Shown piece by piece: positions 34,433 through 42,251 of a stretch of 64,000 bases of DNA; the first letter of the stretch is position 1; every line of letters begins with the position of its first letter. The DNA lies in the NCBI RefSeq assembly GCF_001610895.1, contig NZ_CP011273.1, forward strand, positions 682,001 to 746,000, in the 5' to 3' direction. The translations under genes were made by a program, and so were the position numbers. Under the pieces are notes generated by a model. It had not been told where the DNA came from, did not search any database, and saw only the letters and a list, made by a program, of their open reading frames with translations. The DNA comes from Planctomyces sp. SH-PL62 (GTDB taxonomy: Bacteria; Planctomycetota; Planctomycetia; Isosphaerales; Isosphaeraceae).

Positions 34433-37400
34433 TCAGCGCTTGCGGCCGGGGGCCGGCGGTCGGCCGAGTTCCAGGACCGAGGCGGGCGCGCCGACGTCGA
34501 ACCGGGGGCGGGCGGCGTTGGGGTTCGGCTCGAGGATCAGGTCGGTCGCCTCGATCCGACCGCCGCGCCCCCGACCTCGAAGGCGAACGGTGGGAGCGGC
34601 CGCCCCCGTGCGGGGGCCGCTCACCTCCCGGATATGAGTGCCGCCCCAGAGGTCGATCCACTGCGCGACGACGTCGCGGGTGCGGTTCGGCAGCGGCGCC
34701 TCGCCGGCCGCGGCGTATCCCTGGACCTCGATCGCGTCGTTCCGCTGGCTCCAGAAGACCTGGCCCTGGGCGAAGCAGTCGACGTCGGCCCGGCAGAGTA
34801 CGCTCGTCCGGGGAGGACGCTCGGAGAAGTCGACGTACGCCGTGTCGCTGCTGGAGACCAGCCAGGGGCGATCGGGCCCAGGGGCCTCGCCCGGCCAGGC
34901 CGACATCCGGACGGCGGCCCCGCCGACCGCCACGGTGCAGCGTTCCACGATCAGGTCGGCGAGGAACCGCGAGCGCGACACCCGCGCCGGGTGGAGTTCG
35001 ATCGCGTCCCCCCTCGCGGCCAGGATGCACCTCGACAGCGCCACGAGGCCGCTCCCGACCTCGGCGTGGAGGGCGTCCCCGGTCGTGGTCAGGACGCACT
35101 CGGAGAGGACGGCGACCGGTCGGTCCGGGGCGTCGATCAGCGGCGAGGATTCGACCGGGCTCGGTCGGGGACGGGTCGTCGCCGCGCGGAACGAGACGAG
35201 GATCGGCGGACGTTCCAGCCCCGTGGGAACGCTCAGCTCGCATAGCCGCAGCGCCAGCGATCCGTCGTCGACCCGGATCAAGGAGTTGATCCTGGTCTCC
35301 TCCTCGACGCGGAACCGCAGGCCCGAGAGGCTCAGGACGCCACCCGTCGCCGCGATCAGGGCCTCTCCCTCGACCCCCGGGGCGGGCGCGAAAACGAGCG
35401 AGGCCGCCACAGGGTCGGCCGGTGGCTCCACCCGGATCTCGACTGTCGAGCCGGCGGGGAGCCGGACGGGCGTGAAGCGTCTGGTCCCGGAGCCGACCAC
35501 GCGGACTCGGAGCCGTCCCCCGGCCGCTCCCGCCCGGTCGCGCAGGAAAGCCCCGAGATCGCCGTCGTACGGCGTGGAGGCGTCGGCGTCGAACGTCAGG
35601 TCGACGGCCCCTGGGGGGAGCGGCCCGCTGGGAGCGGCGATCCCGGGCGTGGCGGGAGTGGGGAAGTTCAAGAGCGTCCGATAGATCAGATACGGCCGGG
35701 ACTGGGCCACGGCGTCCACGATCGCCTCCCAGCCGGGGACGTAGGGGCGGAGCGTCGTCGGCGCCAGGTCGGCCACCCACGGCGTGTCCGGCCACTCGGT
35801 CGAGATCTCCCGCGAGGTCGCGCCATCGGTGTTCCACGTGGAGCGGAACGCGGCGAGGTTCCGTGACCGGATCGTATGCTCCGGGCCCGTGCAGAAGTAC
35901 CCAGCCCAGCCGGCGAACTGGTTGTTAGACCCCGCCCAGTCGAGCATTCGGCCGAGGTCCGCGTCGGGCAGGTCGCTGGAGGTCAGGCTCGCCACGCCCG
36001 TCCCATGGAACCGACCGAGCACGGAGTCGAACGCGCGGACGCGGAGTCGACGGGCCTGGGCGTCGGACCGGGGACCGCCGCCGAGGTCGATGAACGGGCC
36101 TCGGCAGCCCGCGACGGCCCCCAGCATGAACAGCCGATGCTCCGCTTGCGGGGCCGCGTCGGGAGTGCGAACCAGGGGGCCTTCCACGGCCAGGATCGAG
36201 CGGAAGGCCGCCACGTCGACCTGACCCCGGTTCAGCTCGAGGAGCGTCGCCACATCGCCCCGGATCAGGCTGTCCTCGATCCGGACCCGAGACGGCCGCG
36301 GGGGCCGGGTCGCGTCGTCGGCCCGGAGGAAGGCGAACGGGGCGCGGGCCGGGTTGAAGATGGTGACCGTGCAGTTCCTCAGCGTCAGGCGGAACCCCGA
36401 GCCGTGGAAGAGCGCCCGCTGGTTCATTCCCAGGTCGCGGACGTTGACCACCAGGTCCAGCGAGTCCAGCGTCAACTCCCGGCCGTCGAGCGAGAACACC
36501 CCCGGCAGCGCCCGCACGGCGTCGAGCTTGGGGCCCTCGATCAGGACCGTGGCGCGGTAGCCCGGACGCGAGCGGATCACTCGGGCCTCGCCCGAGACCC
36601 TCAGGTCGTCGACCGTGAACGGCCCGACGTCGGCCAGCTCCACCACTCCCCGAGGCACGTCGAGGGCCAGTCGGAGCGAGGAAACCGCGCCGGCGTCCTT
36701 GTCGTCGGCCGCGCGGCGGACCACCGTCGTCGGGCCGTCGACCTGGGTGGCGACCGGCTTGCGGGCCCAGTCCGGGAGGTAGTTCCCCAGGACCTCGACC
36801 GGATACGTCTTCGGCGGCAGGGCCGCCTGCGGGGGATCGCTCGGCTCGACCCAGCTCGACGCCTCGGCAGGGGCCGCGGCGTCCGCCGGCCGTTCGACGT
36901 CGGCCGTCGCCGAGGGGACCGGGGCCGGCGACGGGATGGGCGGAGCGGTCGCGGCGAGCCGCGGCGCCTCGTCGAGTTCCTCATGGCTTCGGCGCCGGGA
37001 CGTCGCCGCCGGCTCGGGGAAGCGTGAGGAGGTGGGGTCCGGGAACGGCCGCAGGATCAGGTCCATGCCGATCACCACGACGATCACGATGGCGCCGATC
37101 ACCACGCAGCGGAGAATCCAGGCGTCCTCGGAGACCTCCGTCGAGGTCCGGGACTTCGGGAGCGTGGTCCCGCCCGCCGGGGGGCCGGGAAGGCTCAGGA
37201 GCATCGGCGTCGCGGCCCCGGCGGGGGAGACCGAGGTCCGGGCCTCTTCCAGCAGGTCGGGTGCGAGCGACGCGAGCGAGATTTCCGGGAGCGACGAGGC
37301 GGGCCGCCGAACCGGGTCGGGCGGCGGGTAAGGCGCCGGGACCGCGACTGGAGTCGGGCTCGGGCCGGGGCTCGGGCCAGGGCGGTCGCGACCGGGCCTA

Positions 37401-38299
37401 CGGGTCGCCGGCTCCTCGTCGATCGGGACCAGCGCTACGCTCGATTCGTCGCCCCCCAGCGCGCCCAGGGCGGAGAGCAGCTCGCGGTAGCTTGCGTAGC
37501 GGTCCTCGGGGCGCTTCGCCATCATCCGCTGGAGTAGCGCCGCCAGCGCGGGGGGGAGTTCGGGCCGCACCTCCCGGACGTCGGGCGGGGGGGTCCGCGC
37601 GTGCTTCGTCAGCTTCTCGGTGATGTCGCCGCCGGGGAACGGGGGGAGGCCCGTCAGGAGGTAGTGGAACGTGCAGCCCAGGGAGTAGATGTCGCTCTGG
37701 ATGCTTGTCGCGCGGCTGTCTCGAGCCTGCTCCGGGGACATGTAATCGACCGTGCCGACGGTCGTCCCCTCGCGGGTCACCCGCTCGTCCTCGGACTCGG
37801 GACGGAGGGCCAGGCCGAGGTCGGTGATCTTGACCTCGCCGAGGGGCGTCCGCAACAGGTTCGACGGCTTCACGTCGCGGTGGATCACCCCTCGCGACGC
37901 CGCGTACTCCAGCCCCCTCGCCACCTGGACGATCAGGCCGGTCGCCTCGTGGGGCTCCAGCGGCCCGCGATGCTGCACGTAGTCGTGAAGGTCGCCCCCC
38001 TCGATGTATTCCAGCACCAGATAGTAGCGGTCCCCGTCGCTCCCCCGGTCGTAGATGGAAACGATGTTCGGGTGCTGCAAGGCCTCGGCGCTGCGGGCTT
38101 CGGAGACGAATCGCTTCAGGATGTTGGAGTTCCGCGCCATGTAAGGCGGCAGGACCTTCAGCGCGACCTCGTGACCGGTCTCCAGGTGCGCAGCGCGATA
38201 GACCGAGCTCATCCCCCCCGAACCCAGGGGGTGCATGATCCCGTAGCTCCCGATGCGGGTCCGGTACGACCCCTGGCTGGTCGACTCGGTCTCGGACAT
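34433..38299 (-). CDS. Transmembrane Ser/Thr protein kinase with large extracytoplasmic region
   Basis: This 1288-residue protein has an N-terminal Hanks-type kinase domain (about 15-280). It contains LGSGGMSSVYRA (glycine loop), VALKVL (Lys), VIHRDVKPSNLL (catalytic loop), ITDLGLAL (DLG in place of DFG) and YMSPEQARD. A proline-rich juxtamembrane stretch follows, then one membrane segment (VVIGAIVIVVVIGMDLIL, about 400) and about 900 extracytoplasmic residues. That region is rich in short beta segments and may be a parallel beta-helix. Such kinases transmit envelope signals by phosphorylating cytoplasmic targets. The start is ATG at 38299 with GAGAGGG upstream. A weak parS-like site lies at 35831. 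Confidence 0.88.
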   Translation of the reverse strand: MSETESTSQGSYRTRIGSYGIMHPLGSGGMSSVYRAAHLETGHEVALKVLPPYMARNSNILKRFVSEARSAEALQHPNIVSIYDRGSDGDRYYLVLEYIEGGDLHDYVQHRGPLEPHEATGLIVQVARGLEYAASRGVIHRDVKPSNLLRTPLGEVKITDLGLALRPESEDERVTREGTTVGTVDYMSPEQARDSRATSIQSDIYSLGCTFHYLLTGLPPFPGGDITEKLTKHARTPPPDVREVRPELPPALAALLQRMMAKRPEDRYASYRELLSALGALGGDESSVALVPIDEEPATRRPGRDRPGPSPGPSPTPVAVPAPYPPPDPVRRPASSLPEISLASLAPDLLEEARTSVSPAGAATPMLLSLPGPPAGGTTLPKSRTSTEVSEDAWILRCVVIGAIVIVVVIGMDLILRPFPDPTSSRFPEPAATSRRRSHEELDEAPRLAATAPPIPSPAPVPSATADVERPADAAAPAEASSWVEPSDPPQAALPPKTYPVEVLGNYLPDWARKPVATQVDGPTTVVRRAADDKDAGAVSSLRLALDVPRGVVELADVGPFTVDDLRVSGEARVIRSRPGYRATVLIEGPKLDAVRALPGVFSLDGRELTLDSLDLVVNVRDLGMNQRALFHGSGFRLTLRNCTVTIFNPARAPFAFLRADDATRPPRPSRVRIEDSLIRGDVATLLELNRGQVDVAAFRSILAVEGPLVRTPDAAPQAEHRLFMLGAVAGCRGPFIDLGGGPRSDAQARRLRVRAFDSVLGRFHGTGVASLTSSDLPDADLGRMLDWAGSNNQFAGWAGYFCTGPEHTIRSRNLAAFRSTWNTDGATSREISTEWPDTPWVADLAPTTLRPYVPGWEAIVDAVAQSRPYLIYRTLLNFPTPATPGIAAPSGPLPPGAVDLTFDADASTPYDGDLGAFLRDRAGAAGGRLRVRVVGSGTRRFTPVRLPAGSTVEIRVEPPADPVAASLVFAPAPGVEGEALIAATGGVLSLSGLRFRVEEETRINSLIRVDDGSLALRLCELSVPTGLERPPILVSFRAATTRPRPSPVESSPLIDAPDRPVAVLSECVLTTTGDALHAEVGSGLVALSRCILAARGDAIELHPARVSRSRFLADLIVERCTVAVGGAAVRMSAWPGEAPGPDRPWLVSSSDTAYVDFSERPPRTSVLCRADVDCFAQGQVFWSQRNDAIEVQGYAAAGEAPLPNRTRDVVAQWIDLWGGTHIREVSGPRTGAAAPTVRLRGRGRGGRIEATDLILEPNPNAARPRFDVGAPASVLELGRPPAPGRKR
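35831..35844. promoter_or_regulatory. Weak parS-like site 7
   Basis: GTTCCACGTGGAGC keeps the central CACGTG but matches the parS core at only 11 of 14 positions. It lies within the Ser/Thr kinase gene. Confidence 0.35.
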
Positions 38300-38487
38300 G
38301 ATCCCTCTCGAAGCCCGTTCGAGTCGTGTTCGTCCCCCCATCGAAGTCTATGATACGCAACCGGCGAGGCGGACGGACAGGGGAGGCGCTCGCCCAAAAC
38401 CTCGCCCGCGATCGAAAGCCCCGCCCGGCGAGCGGCGTACGGCCCCGCGACCGGACCGTCCGGGACGCCCACGTCGCCGTGTCTCCG

Positions 38488-38524
38488 TTGACACGTTGAC
38501 ACCGAGGGCCTTCCAGACGAGAAT
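38488..38524 (+). promoter_or_regulatory. Putative promoter of tRNA-Arg(CCT)
   Basis: There are two overlapping -35-like TTGACA boxes (38488 and 38496). The second is 17 bp before GAGAAT (38519-38524), which lies 18 bases upstream of the tRNA. Confidence 0.5.
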
Positions 38525-38542
38525 CAGTCCGGCATCGATGAG

Positions 38543-38616
38543 GCGCTCGTAGCTCAGGTGGATAGAGCGGCGGTTTCCTAAACCGCAGGCCGCAGGTTCG
38601 AATCCTGCCGGGCGCA
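38543..38616 (+). tRNA. tRNA-Arg (anticodon CCT)
   Basis: The 74-base cloverleaf has acceptor stem GCGCTCG with CGGGCGC. The anticodon stem GCGGT/ACCGC encloses loop TTCCTAA (anticodon CCT), which reads AGG codons. The T-arm holds GGTTCGAATCC. The gene lacks encoded CCA. A second Arg tRNA follows about 75 bases downstream. Confidence 0.96.
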
Positions 38617-38690
38617 TCCGACGTCGGAATTCAGGCCGGGCCCGCCGGGGGCCGGTCGGGGTCTCGTCGCGCGGCCGATCCACTACCCAC

Positions 38691-38764
38691 GCGCCCGTAG
38701 CTCAGGCGGATAGAGCAACGGTTTTCTAAACCGTCGGTCGCAGGTTCGAGTCCTGCCGGGCGTA
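38691..38764 (+). tRNA. tRNA-Arg (anticodon TCT)
   Basis: The 74-base cloverleaf has acceptor stem GCGCCCG with CGGGCGT (one G-T pair) and anticodon loop TTTCTAA (anticodon TCT), which reads AGA codons. It is about 75 bases after tRNA-Arg(CCT). The two are similar through the D-arm and T-arm and are probably a duplicated, co-transcribed pair. Confidence 0.96.
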
Positions 38765-38882
38765 TTCGTCGGCAACGCGTCCCCGGATAGCCCGCCGCAG
38801 CCACGGATCGCACCCGGCCGGGGCGGTCGCCAGCCCACTTCTCCAAATCCCTGATCTGGCCCGTGCGGCCGACGCGGCGGCT

Positions 38883-38913
38883 GTCGTACGATGAAAGAAG
38901 TCGTACGATGAAA
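38883..38913. repeat. Tandem direct repeat with palindromic core, possible operator
   Basis: GTCGTACGATGAAA occurs twice, at 38883-38896 and 38900-38913, with a 17-base period. Each copy contains the 8-bp palindrome TCGTACGA. It lies about 110 bases upstream of the ECF sigma factor gene. Confidence 0.45.
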
Positions 38914-38946
38914 AGATGGAAGTGCGGCCCGACGGCCCCCGAAGCG

Positions 38947-38960
38947 GTTTCCCGTGAAAC
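38947..38960. promoter_or_regulatory. parS-like site 8
   Basis: GTTTCCCGTGAAAC matches the parS core at 13 of 14 positions. It lies in the intergenic stretch upstream of the sigma factor gene, just after the tandem repeat. Confidence 0.6.
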
Positions 38961-39023
38961 GCCGAGGGCCGGTTCTCGGAGGGGTCGCCTGCGACGGCCG
39001 ACACGGCCCATGGGACGCCCGCC

Positions 39024-39740
39024 ATGTCTACGCCCGAAGAACGGCTGACCGAGATCCAGACCAACTGGACCACCATCACCAGCGCCCACGGCCCGGGCCC
39101 CAACAGCCAGCAGGCGATGGGCGAGCTCGTCGGCCGCTATCACGACGCGCTCACCCGGTACATCCACCTGAAGGTCCGCGACCGACACCTCGCCGACGAG
39201 GTCCTCCAGGAGTTCTGGACCAAGCTCCTCACCGGCAAGCTCGCCGGGGCCGACAAGACCAAGGGCCGGTTCCGCGACTACCTTCGCACCGTCCTGCACC
39301 GGCTCATCATCGACCACTTCCGGACCCGGAAGCTCCAGGCCCTCCCCCCGGGCGACCTGCTCGACGCCTCCCAGCCCGACGAGGATTTCGACCGCGTCTG
39401 GCGCGAGGCCGTCCTCAACCGCGTCTGGTCGAGGCTCGAGACCTACCAGGCGACCACGCCCAAAAATCGCTACGCCACGGTCCTCCAACTCCGTCGCGAC
39501 CACCCCAAGGCGTCCATCGACGAGATCGCCGAGCAACTCGCCGCCCTCGTCGGCGCCCCCGTCACCCCGGAAGCCTTCCGCAAGAACCTCCAGCGCGCCC
39601 GCGCCAAGTTCATCGAACTCCTCGTCGTCGAGCTGAAGGAGACGATCCACCCCACCGACAACGCCGACGTCGAGGCCGAAATCCACGACCTCGGCCTCGG
39701 ACGGCTCTACCGCCGGTATAGCACCGGCGTCGACCACTGA
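39024..39740 (+). CDS. ECF-like RNA polymerase sigma factor
   Basis: This 238-residue sigma-70-family protein has a sigma region 2 near LVGRYHDALTRYIHLKVRDRHLADEVLQEFWTKLL (about 35-70), followed by FRDYLRTVLHRLIIDHFRTRK. A C-terminal region 4-like HTH (about 165-210) contains ASIDEIAEQLAALVGAPVTPEAFRKNLQRARAKF. This layout matches the planctomycete-expanded ECF group. No anti-sigma factor is adjacent. csrA follows after 245 bases, and tRNA-Arg genes with a tandem repeat lie upstream. The start is ATG. Confidence 0.85.
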   Translation: MSTPEERLTEIQTNWTTITSAHGPGPNSQQAMGELVGRYHDALTRYIHLKVRDRHLADEVLQEFWTKLLTGKLAGADKTKGRFRDYLRTVLHRLIIDHFRTRKLQALPPGDLLDASQPDEDFDRVWREAVLNRVWSRLETYQATTPKNRYATVLQLRRDHPKASIDEIAEQLAALVGAPVTPEAFRKNLQRARAKFIELLVVELKETIHPTDNADVEAEIHDLGLGRLYRRYSTGVDH

Positions 39741-39841
39741 ACCTCTTGCGAGACTGAACCTTGCGGGGCAGGGGGACCGTCGGGGAGGCCGGCGACGATT
39801 CTCGGGCGCCTGCCGACCGTGATGAAAATTCCCGCGTCCCC

Positions 39842-39869
39842 TTGACCGCCCATCTTCCGTATGTACAGT
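39842..39869 (+). promoter_or_regulatory. Putative promoter of csrA
   Basis: -35 TTGACC (39842-39847) and -10 TACAGT (39864-39869) are 16 bp apart. An AT-rich tract follows. The predicted transcript has a leader of about 110 bases before csrA. Confidence 0.5.
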
Positions 39870-39985
39870 TGTTTTAAAGAAGGATCATGCCTGGTCTTAC
39901 CACGCACTCGTCTTTCTTCACGGCGTTCTGGTCCTGACATCGGATGGTTCGCGCACCGCGCGATAGGCACCAGAGAGGAGCGGCG

Positions 39986-40189
39986 ATGCTGGTTCTCTCC
40001 CGCAAGACGAACGAATCGATCATCATCAGCGACAGCATCACGGTGACGGTGATCGAAATCCGAGGCGACAAGGTGAGGCTGGGCATCACGGCCCCCAAGG
40101 ACGTGACCGTCCATCGCCAGGAAGTGTACGAAGCGATCCACAACCAGGCCCGGTCGGAAGACCAGGGCTCCCGGACGATCAACCCTTGA
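39986..40189 (+). CDS. csrA: Carbon storage regulator CsrA (post-transcriptional regulator)
   Basis: This 67-residue RNA-binding protein has the whole CsrA core: MLVLSRKTNES at the N-terminus with the basic RNA-binding residues, GDKVRLGITAPKDVTVHRQEVYE, and a short C-terminal tail. CsrA dimers bind GGA motifs in 5' leaders to repress or alter translation. GAGGAG lies 6 bases before the ATG. Its own leader is about 110 bases long if the promoter at 39842 is used. In many bacteria csrA sits near flagellar genes; none are here. It converges on the PfpI-like gene. Confidence 0.95.
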   Translation: MLVLSRKTNESIIISDSITVTVIEIRGDKVRLGITAPKDVTVHRQEVYEAIHNQARSEDQGSRTINP

Positions 40190-40242
40190 ACTGATCTCCC
40201 GACGCGGGTCGTCTCCCCGGAGCCTTCCCACGCACCCGGCCA

Positions 40243-40806
40243 TCAGCTCGAACCGACGCGTGGTCTCAGCAGCTTGACGAACTCCCGCATCCAGGGGCCG
40301 TTGTCGGGCCACGCGCGGGCCGTCACCAGATCCTCGTCGACCACGACCTCTCGGTCCAGGAACTCCCCCTGCGCGGCGCGGACGTCTCTCGCCAGCTCGG
40401 GGTAGCAGGTCAACGTCTGTCCCCTGAGCAGCCCCGTCGCCGCGAGGATCAGCGGCCCGTGGCAGGTCGCCGCGATCGGCTTTCCCACTTCCAGAAAATG
40501 TCGCGTCACCTCGACCACCCGGCCGTGATTCCGGAGATACTCCGGCGCGCGCCCGCCGGGAAGCACCAGGGCGTCGTAGCTCGTCGGCTCGGCGTCTTCG
40601 ATGGCGAGATCCGCGTCGATCCGGTAGCCGCGCTTCTCCGTATAGGTGGCGAAACCGGGCTCGAAGTCGTGGACGACGGTCTGGATCGCCCGCTTCTCGG
40701 GAGCGGCGATCTCCACCGTCCAGCCTTCTTCCTCGAGCCGCGCCTTGGGGTAGAACACCTCCAGGGCCTCGGCGGCGTCCCCGATGATCATCAGGATCTT
40801 GACCAT
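40243..40806 (-). CDS. DJ-1/PfpI-family protein
   Basis: This 187-residue protein has the DJ-1/PfpI fold. A Glu lies in DAAEALEVFYP and the nucleophilic Cys in IAATCHGPLILAATG, within the nucleophile elbow. YDALVLPGGRAPEYLRNH and a C-terminal LVTARAWPDNGPWMREFVKLL complete the typical layout. The family includes proteases, glyoxalases and stress proteins, and sequence cannot tell which this is. I chose MVKILMI as the start, with GAAGGA upstream, over an ATG 13 codons earlier that lacks a ribosome site. It converges on csrA. Confidence 0.88.
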   Translation of the reverse strand: MVKILMIIGDAAEALEVFYPKARLEEEGWTVEIAAPEKRAIQTVVHDFEPGFATYTEKRGYRIDADLAIEDAEPTSYDALVLPGGRAPEYLRNHGRVVEVTRHFLEVGKPIAATCHGPLILAATGLLRGQTLTCYPELARDVRAAQGEFLDREVVVDEDLVTARAWPDNGPWMREFVKLLRPRVGSS

Positions 40807-40988
40807 GCCGTCCTTCCCGAACCAGGACTGGTGGAGTCCTCCCATCTGGTCCCGATCGCGACAAGTTATCGGTCCCTGACTCCGGCCGCAAGTCGGTCGC
40901 GAGGTTAACTGGTGCCTTCAGCAAATCCCGCGCCCCGCCGCGCCGCTTCGCAAGGCACGCGCAAAAGGGGAAGGGGACCGACTTAGGC

Positions 40989-41018
40989 TTGACCGACGGG
41001 GGCTCGATCCGCTACATT
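40989..41018 (+). promoter_or_regulatory. Putative promoter of tRNA-Glu
   Basis: -35 TTGACC (40989-40994) and -10 TACATT (41013-41018) are separated by 18 bp. The -10 ends 19 bases before the tRNA 5' end. Confidence 0.6.
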
Positions 41019-41037
41019 GCTCCCTGTCCGGTACGAC

Positions 41038-41109
41038 GGCCCCGTCGTCTAGTGGTTAGGACACATGCCTTTCACGCATGCAGCACGGGTTCGACTCCCG
41101 TCGGGGTCA
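41038..41109 (+). tRNA. tRNA-Glu (anticodon TTC)
   Basis: The 72-base cloverleaf has acceptor stem GGCCCCG with CGGGGTC. Anticodon stem CATGC/GCATG encloses loop CTTTCAC (anticodon TTC). The T-arm reads GGTTCGACTCC. No CCA is encoded. It stands alone between the PfpI-like gene and the HDAC-family gene. Confidence 0.96.
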
Positions 41110-41143
41110 TTGATCTCTCCTCCCTCGAAGCCTTTCGGTCCCT

Positions 41144-42097
41144 CTAAGGCTTCTCCGGCCGGCCCGCTCCCAGGGCTTCAAGATGCGTCTGGACGCAGCC
41201 GGCCAGCAGCGACGGATTGTAGCCCCCTTCCAGGATGCTGACGATCCGTCCTCCGGCGTGAGTCTCGGCCACGTCGACGATGTCGCGCGTGAGCACGTCG
41301 AAATCCTCGAAGTCGAGGCCCAGCCCCCCCACGGGGTCCTCGGCCATCGCGTCGAACCCCGCGCTGATGATCACAAGCTCCGGCCGGTGCCTGTCGGCCA
41401 GGGCGTGCAGCCCCGCGCGAAACGCGGCACGGCAGTCCCGAGGGGCCGTGTTGAAGGGGAGGGGGATGTTGGTCGTCAGGCCCAGCCCGGCACCCGTGCC
41501 GGTCTCGTCCTTCAGGCCGGTGCCGGGATAGAACGGGTGGCGGTGGACCGAGAGGAAGGCGACCTCGCCGGAATCGTAGAAGGCGTCCTGCGTTCCGTTG
41601 CCGTGGTGGACGTCGAAGTCGACGATCAGGATGCGATCCACCTGATGTCGCGCGAGGGCCTCGCGGGCGGCGACGGCGACGTTCGCGAACAGGCAGAAGC
41701 CCATGGCGCCGCCGGTCAGGGCGTGATGGCCCGGGGGCCGGACCAGGCCCATCGCCCGGCGATACTTGCCTCCCAGCACGTCGGCCACGGCCTCGATCGA
41801 GGCGCCCGCCGCCAGCCGAGCCGCCGTCAGCGAGCCGGGAGACATCCAGGTGTCGGCCTCGAGCGCGCCGCCGCCTCGGCGGTCGACGTCTACCACGGAG
41901 GCGAGGTAGTCCCCGGTGTGGACCCGCCGCAGCTCCTCGTCGGTCGCCTCGCGCACGACCCCGGCGGGGCAGGCGTCGAGCATCCCCGTGCGTTTGAGGT
42001 GGCGGAGCACGGTCTCCAGCCGCTCGGGCTTCTCGGGATGCGCCGGGGGAGGGCGATGTTCGAGCATTCGACGATCGACGTACAGGGCGACCGACAT
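41144..42097 (-). CDS. Histone-deacetylase-family (acetylpolyamine amidohydrolase-like) protein
   Basis: This 317-residue zinc hydrolase has all HDAC landmarks: HPEKPERLETV near the start, VRPPGHH with paired His124/His125, DFDVHHGNG with the zinc ligands Asp162 and His164, and SAGFDAMAEDP, which holds the third ligand. Bacterial members act on acetylpolyamines, acetoin-related or acetylated small molecules or proteins; the substrate is unknown. GGAGG lies 6 bases before the ATG at 42097. It is downstream of zwf on the same strand, separated by a 30-bp palindrome. Co-transcription with zwf is possible. Confidence 0.92.
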   Translation of the reverse strand: MSVALYVDRRMLEHRPPPAHPEKPERLETVLRHLKRTGMLDACPAGVVREATDEELRRVHTGDYLASVVDVDRRGGGALEADTWMSPGSLTAARLAAGASIEAVADVLGGKYRRAMGLVRPPGHHALTGGAMGFCLFANVAVAAREALARHQVDRILIVDFDVHHGNGTQDAFYDSGEVAFLSVHRHPFYPGTGLKDETGTGAGLGLTTNIPLPFNTAPRDCRAAFRAGLHALADRHRPELVIISAGFDAMAEDPVGGLGLDFEDFDVLTRDIVDVAETHAGGRIVSILEGGYNPSLLAGCVQTHLEALGAGRPEKP

Positions 42098-42198
42098 GCG
42101 GACCTCCCCCGGGGCCGGGCCGGGGCGGATCGGGTGGAGCAGGGCGGGGAACCACGAGGACGCCCCGATCATACCAGAGCGTCGGCCGGGTGCGAGCC

Positions 42199-42228
42199 GT
42201 CCGCCGGTTCCACGTGGAACCGGCGGAC
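42199..42228. repeat. 30-bp perfect palindrome containing a parS-like core
   Basis: The two arms are exact reverse complements over all 30 bases. The centre is GTTCCACGTGGAAC (42207-42220), and the flanking CCGGCGGAC arms extend it. It lies between the zwf stop and the HDAC-family start. It may be a protein-binding site, a terminator-like hairpin, or both. No T-tract follows. Confidence 0.8.
42207..42220. promoter_or_regulatory. parS-like site 9 (perfectly symmetric)
   Basis: GTTCCACGTGGAAC is a perfect palindrome matching the parS core at 12 of 14 positions and keeping the central CACGTG. It is at the centre of a 30-bp palindrome. Confidence 0.6.
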
Positions 42229-42251
42229 CTTGATCCAACCCTCTCGATCGA

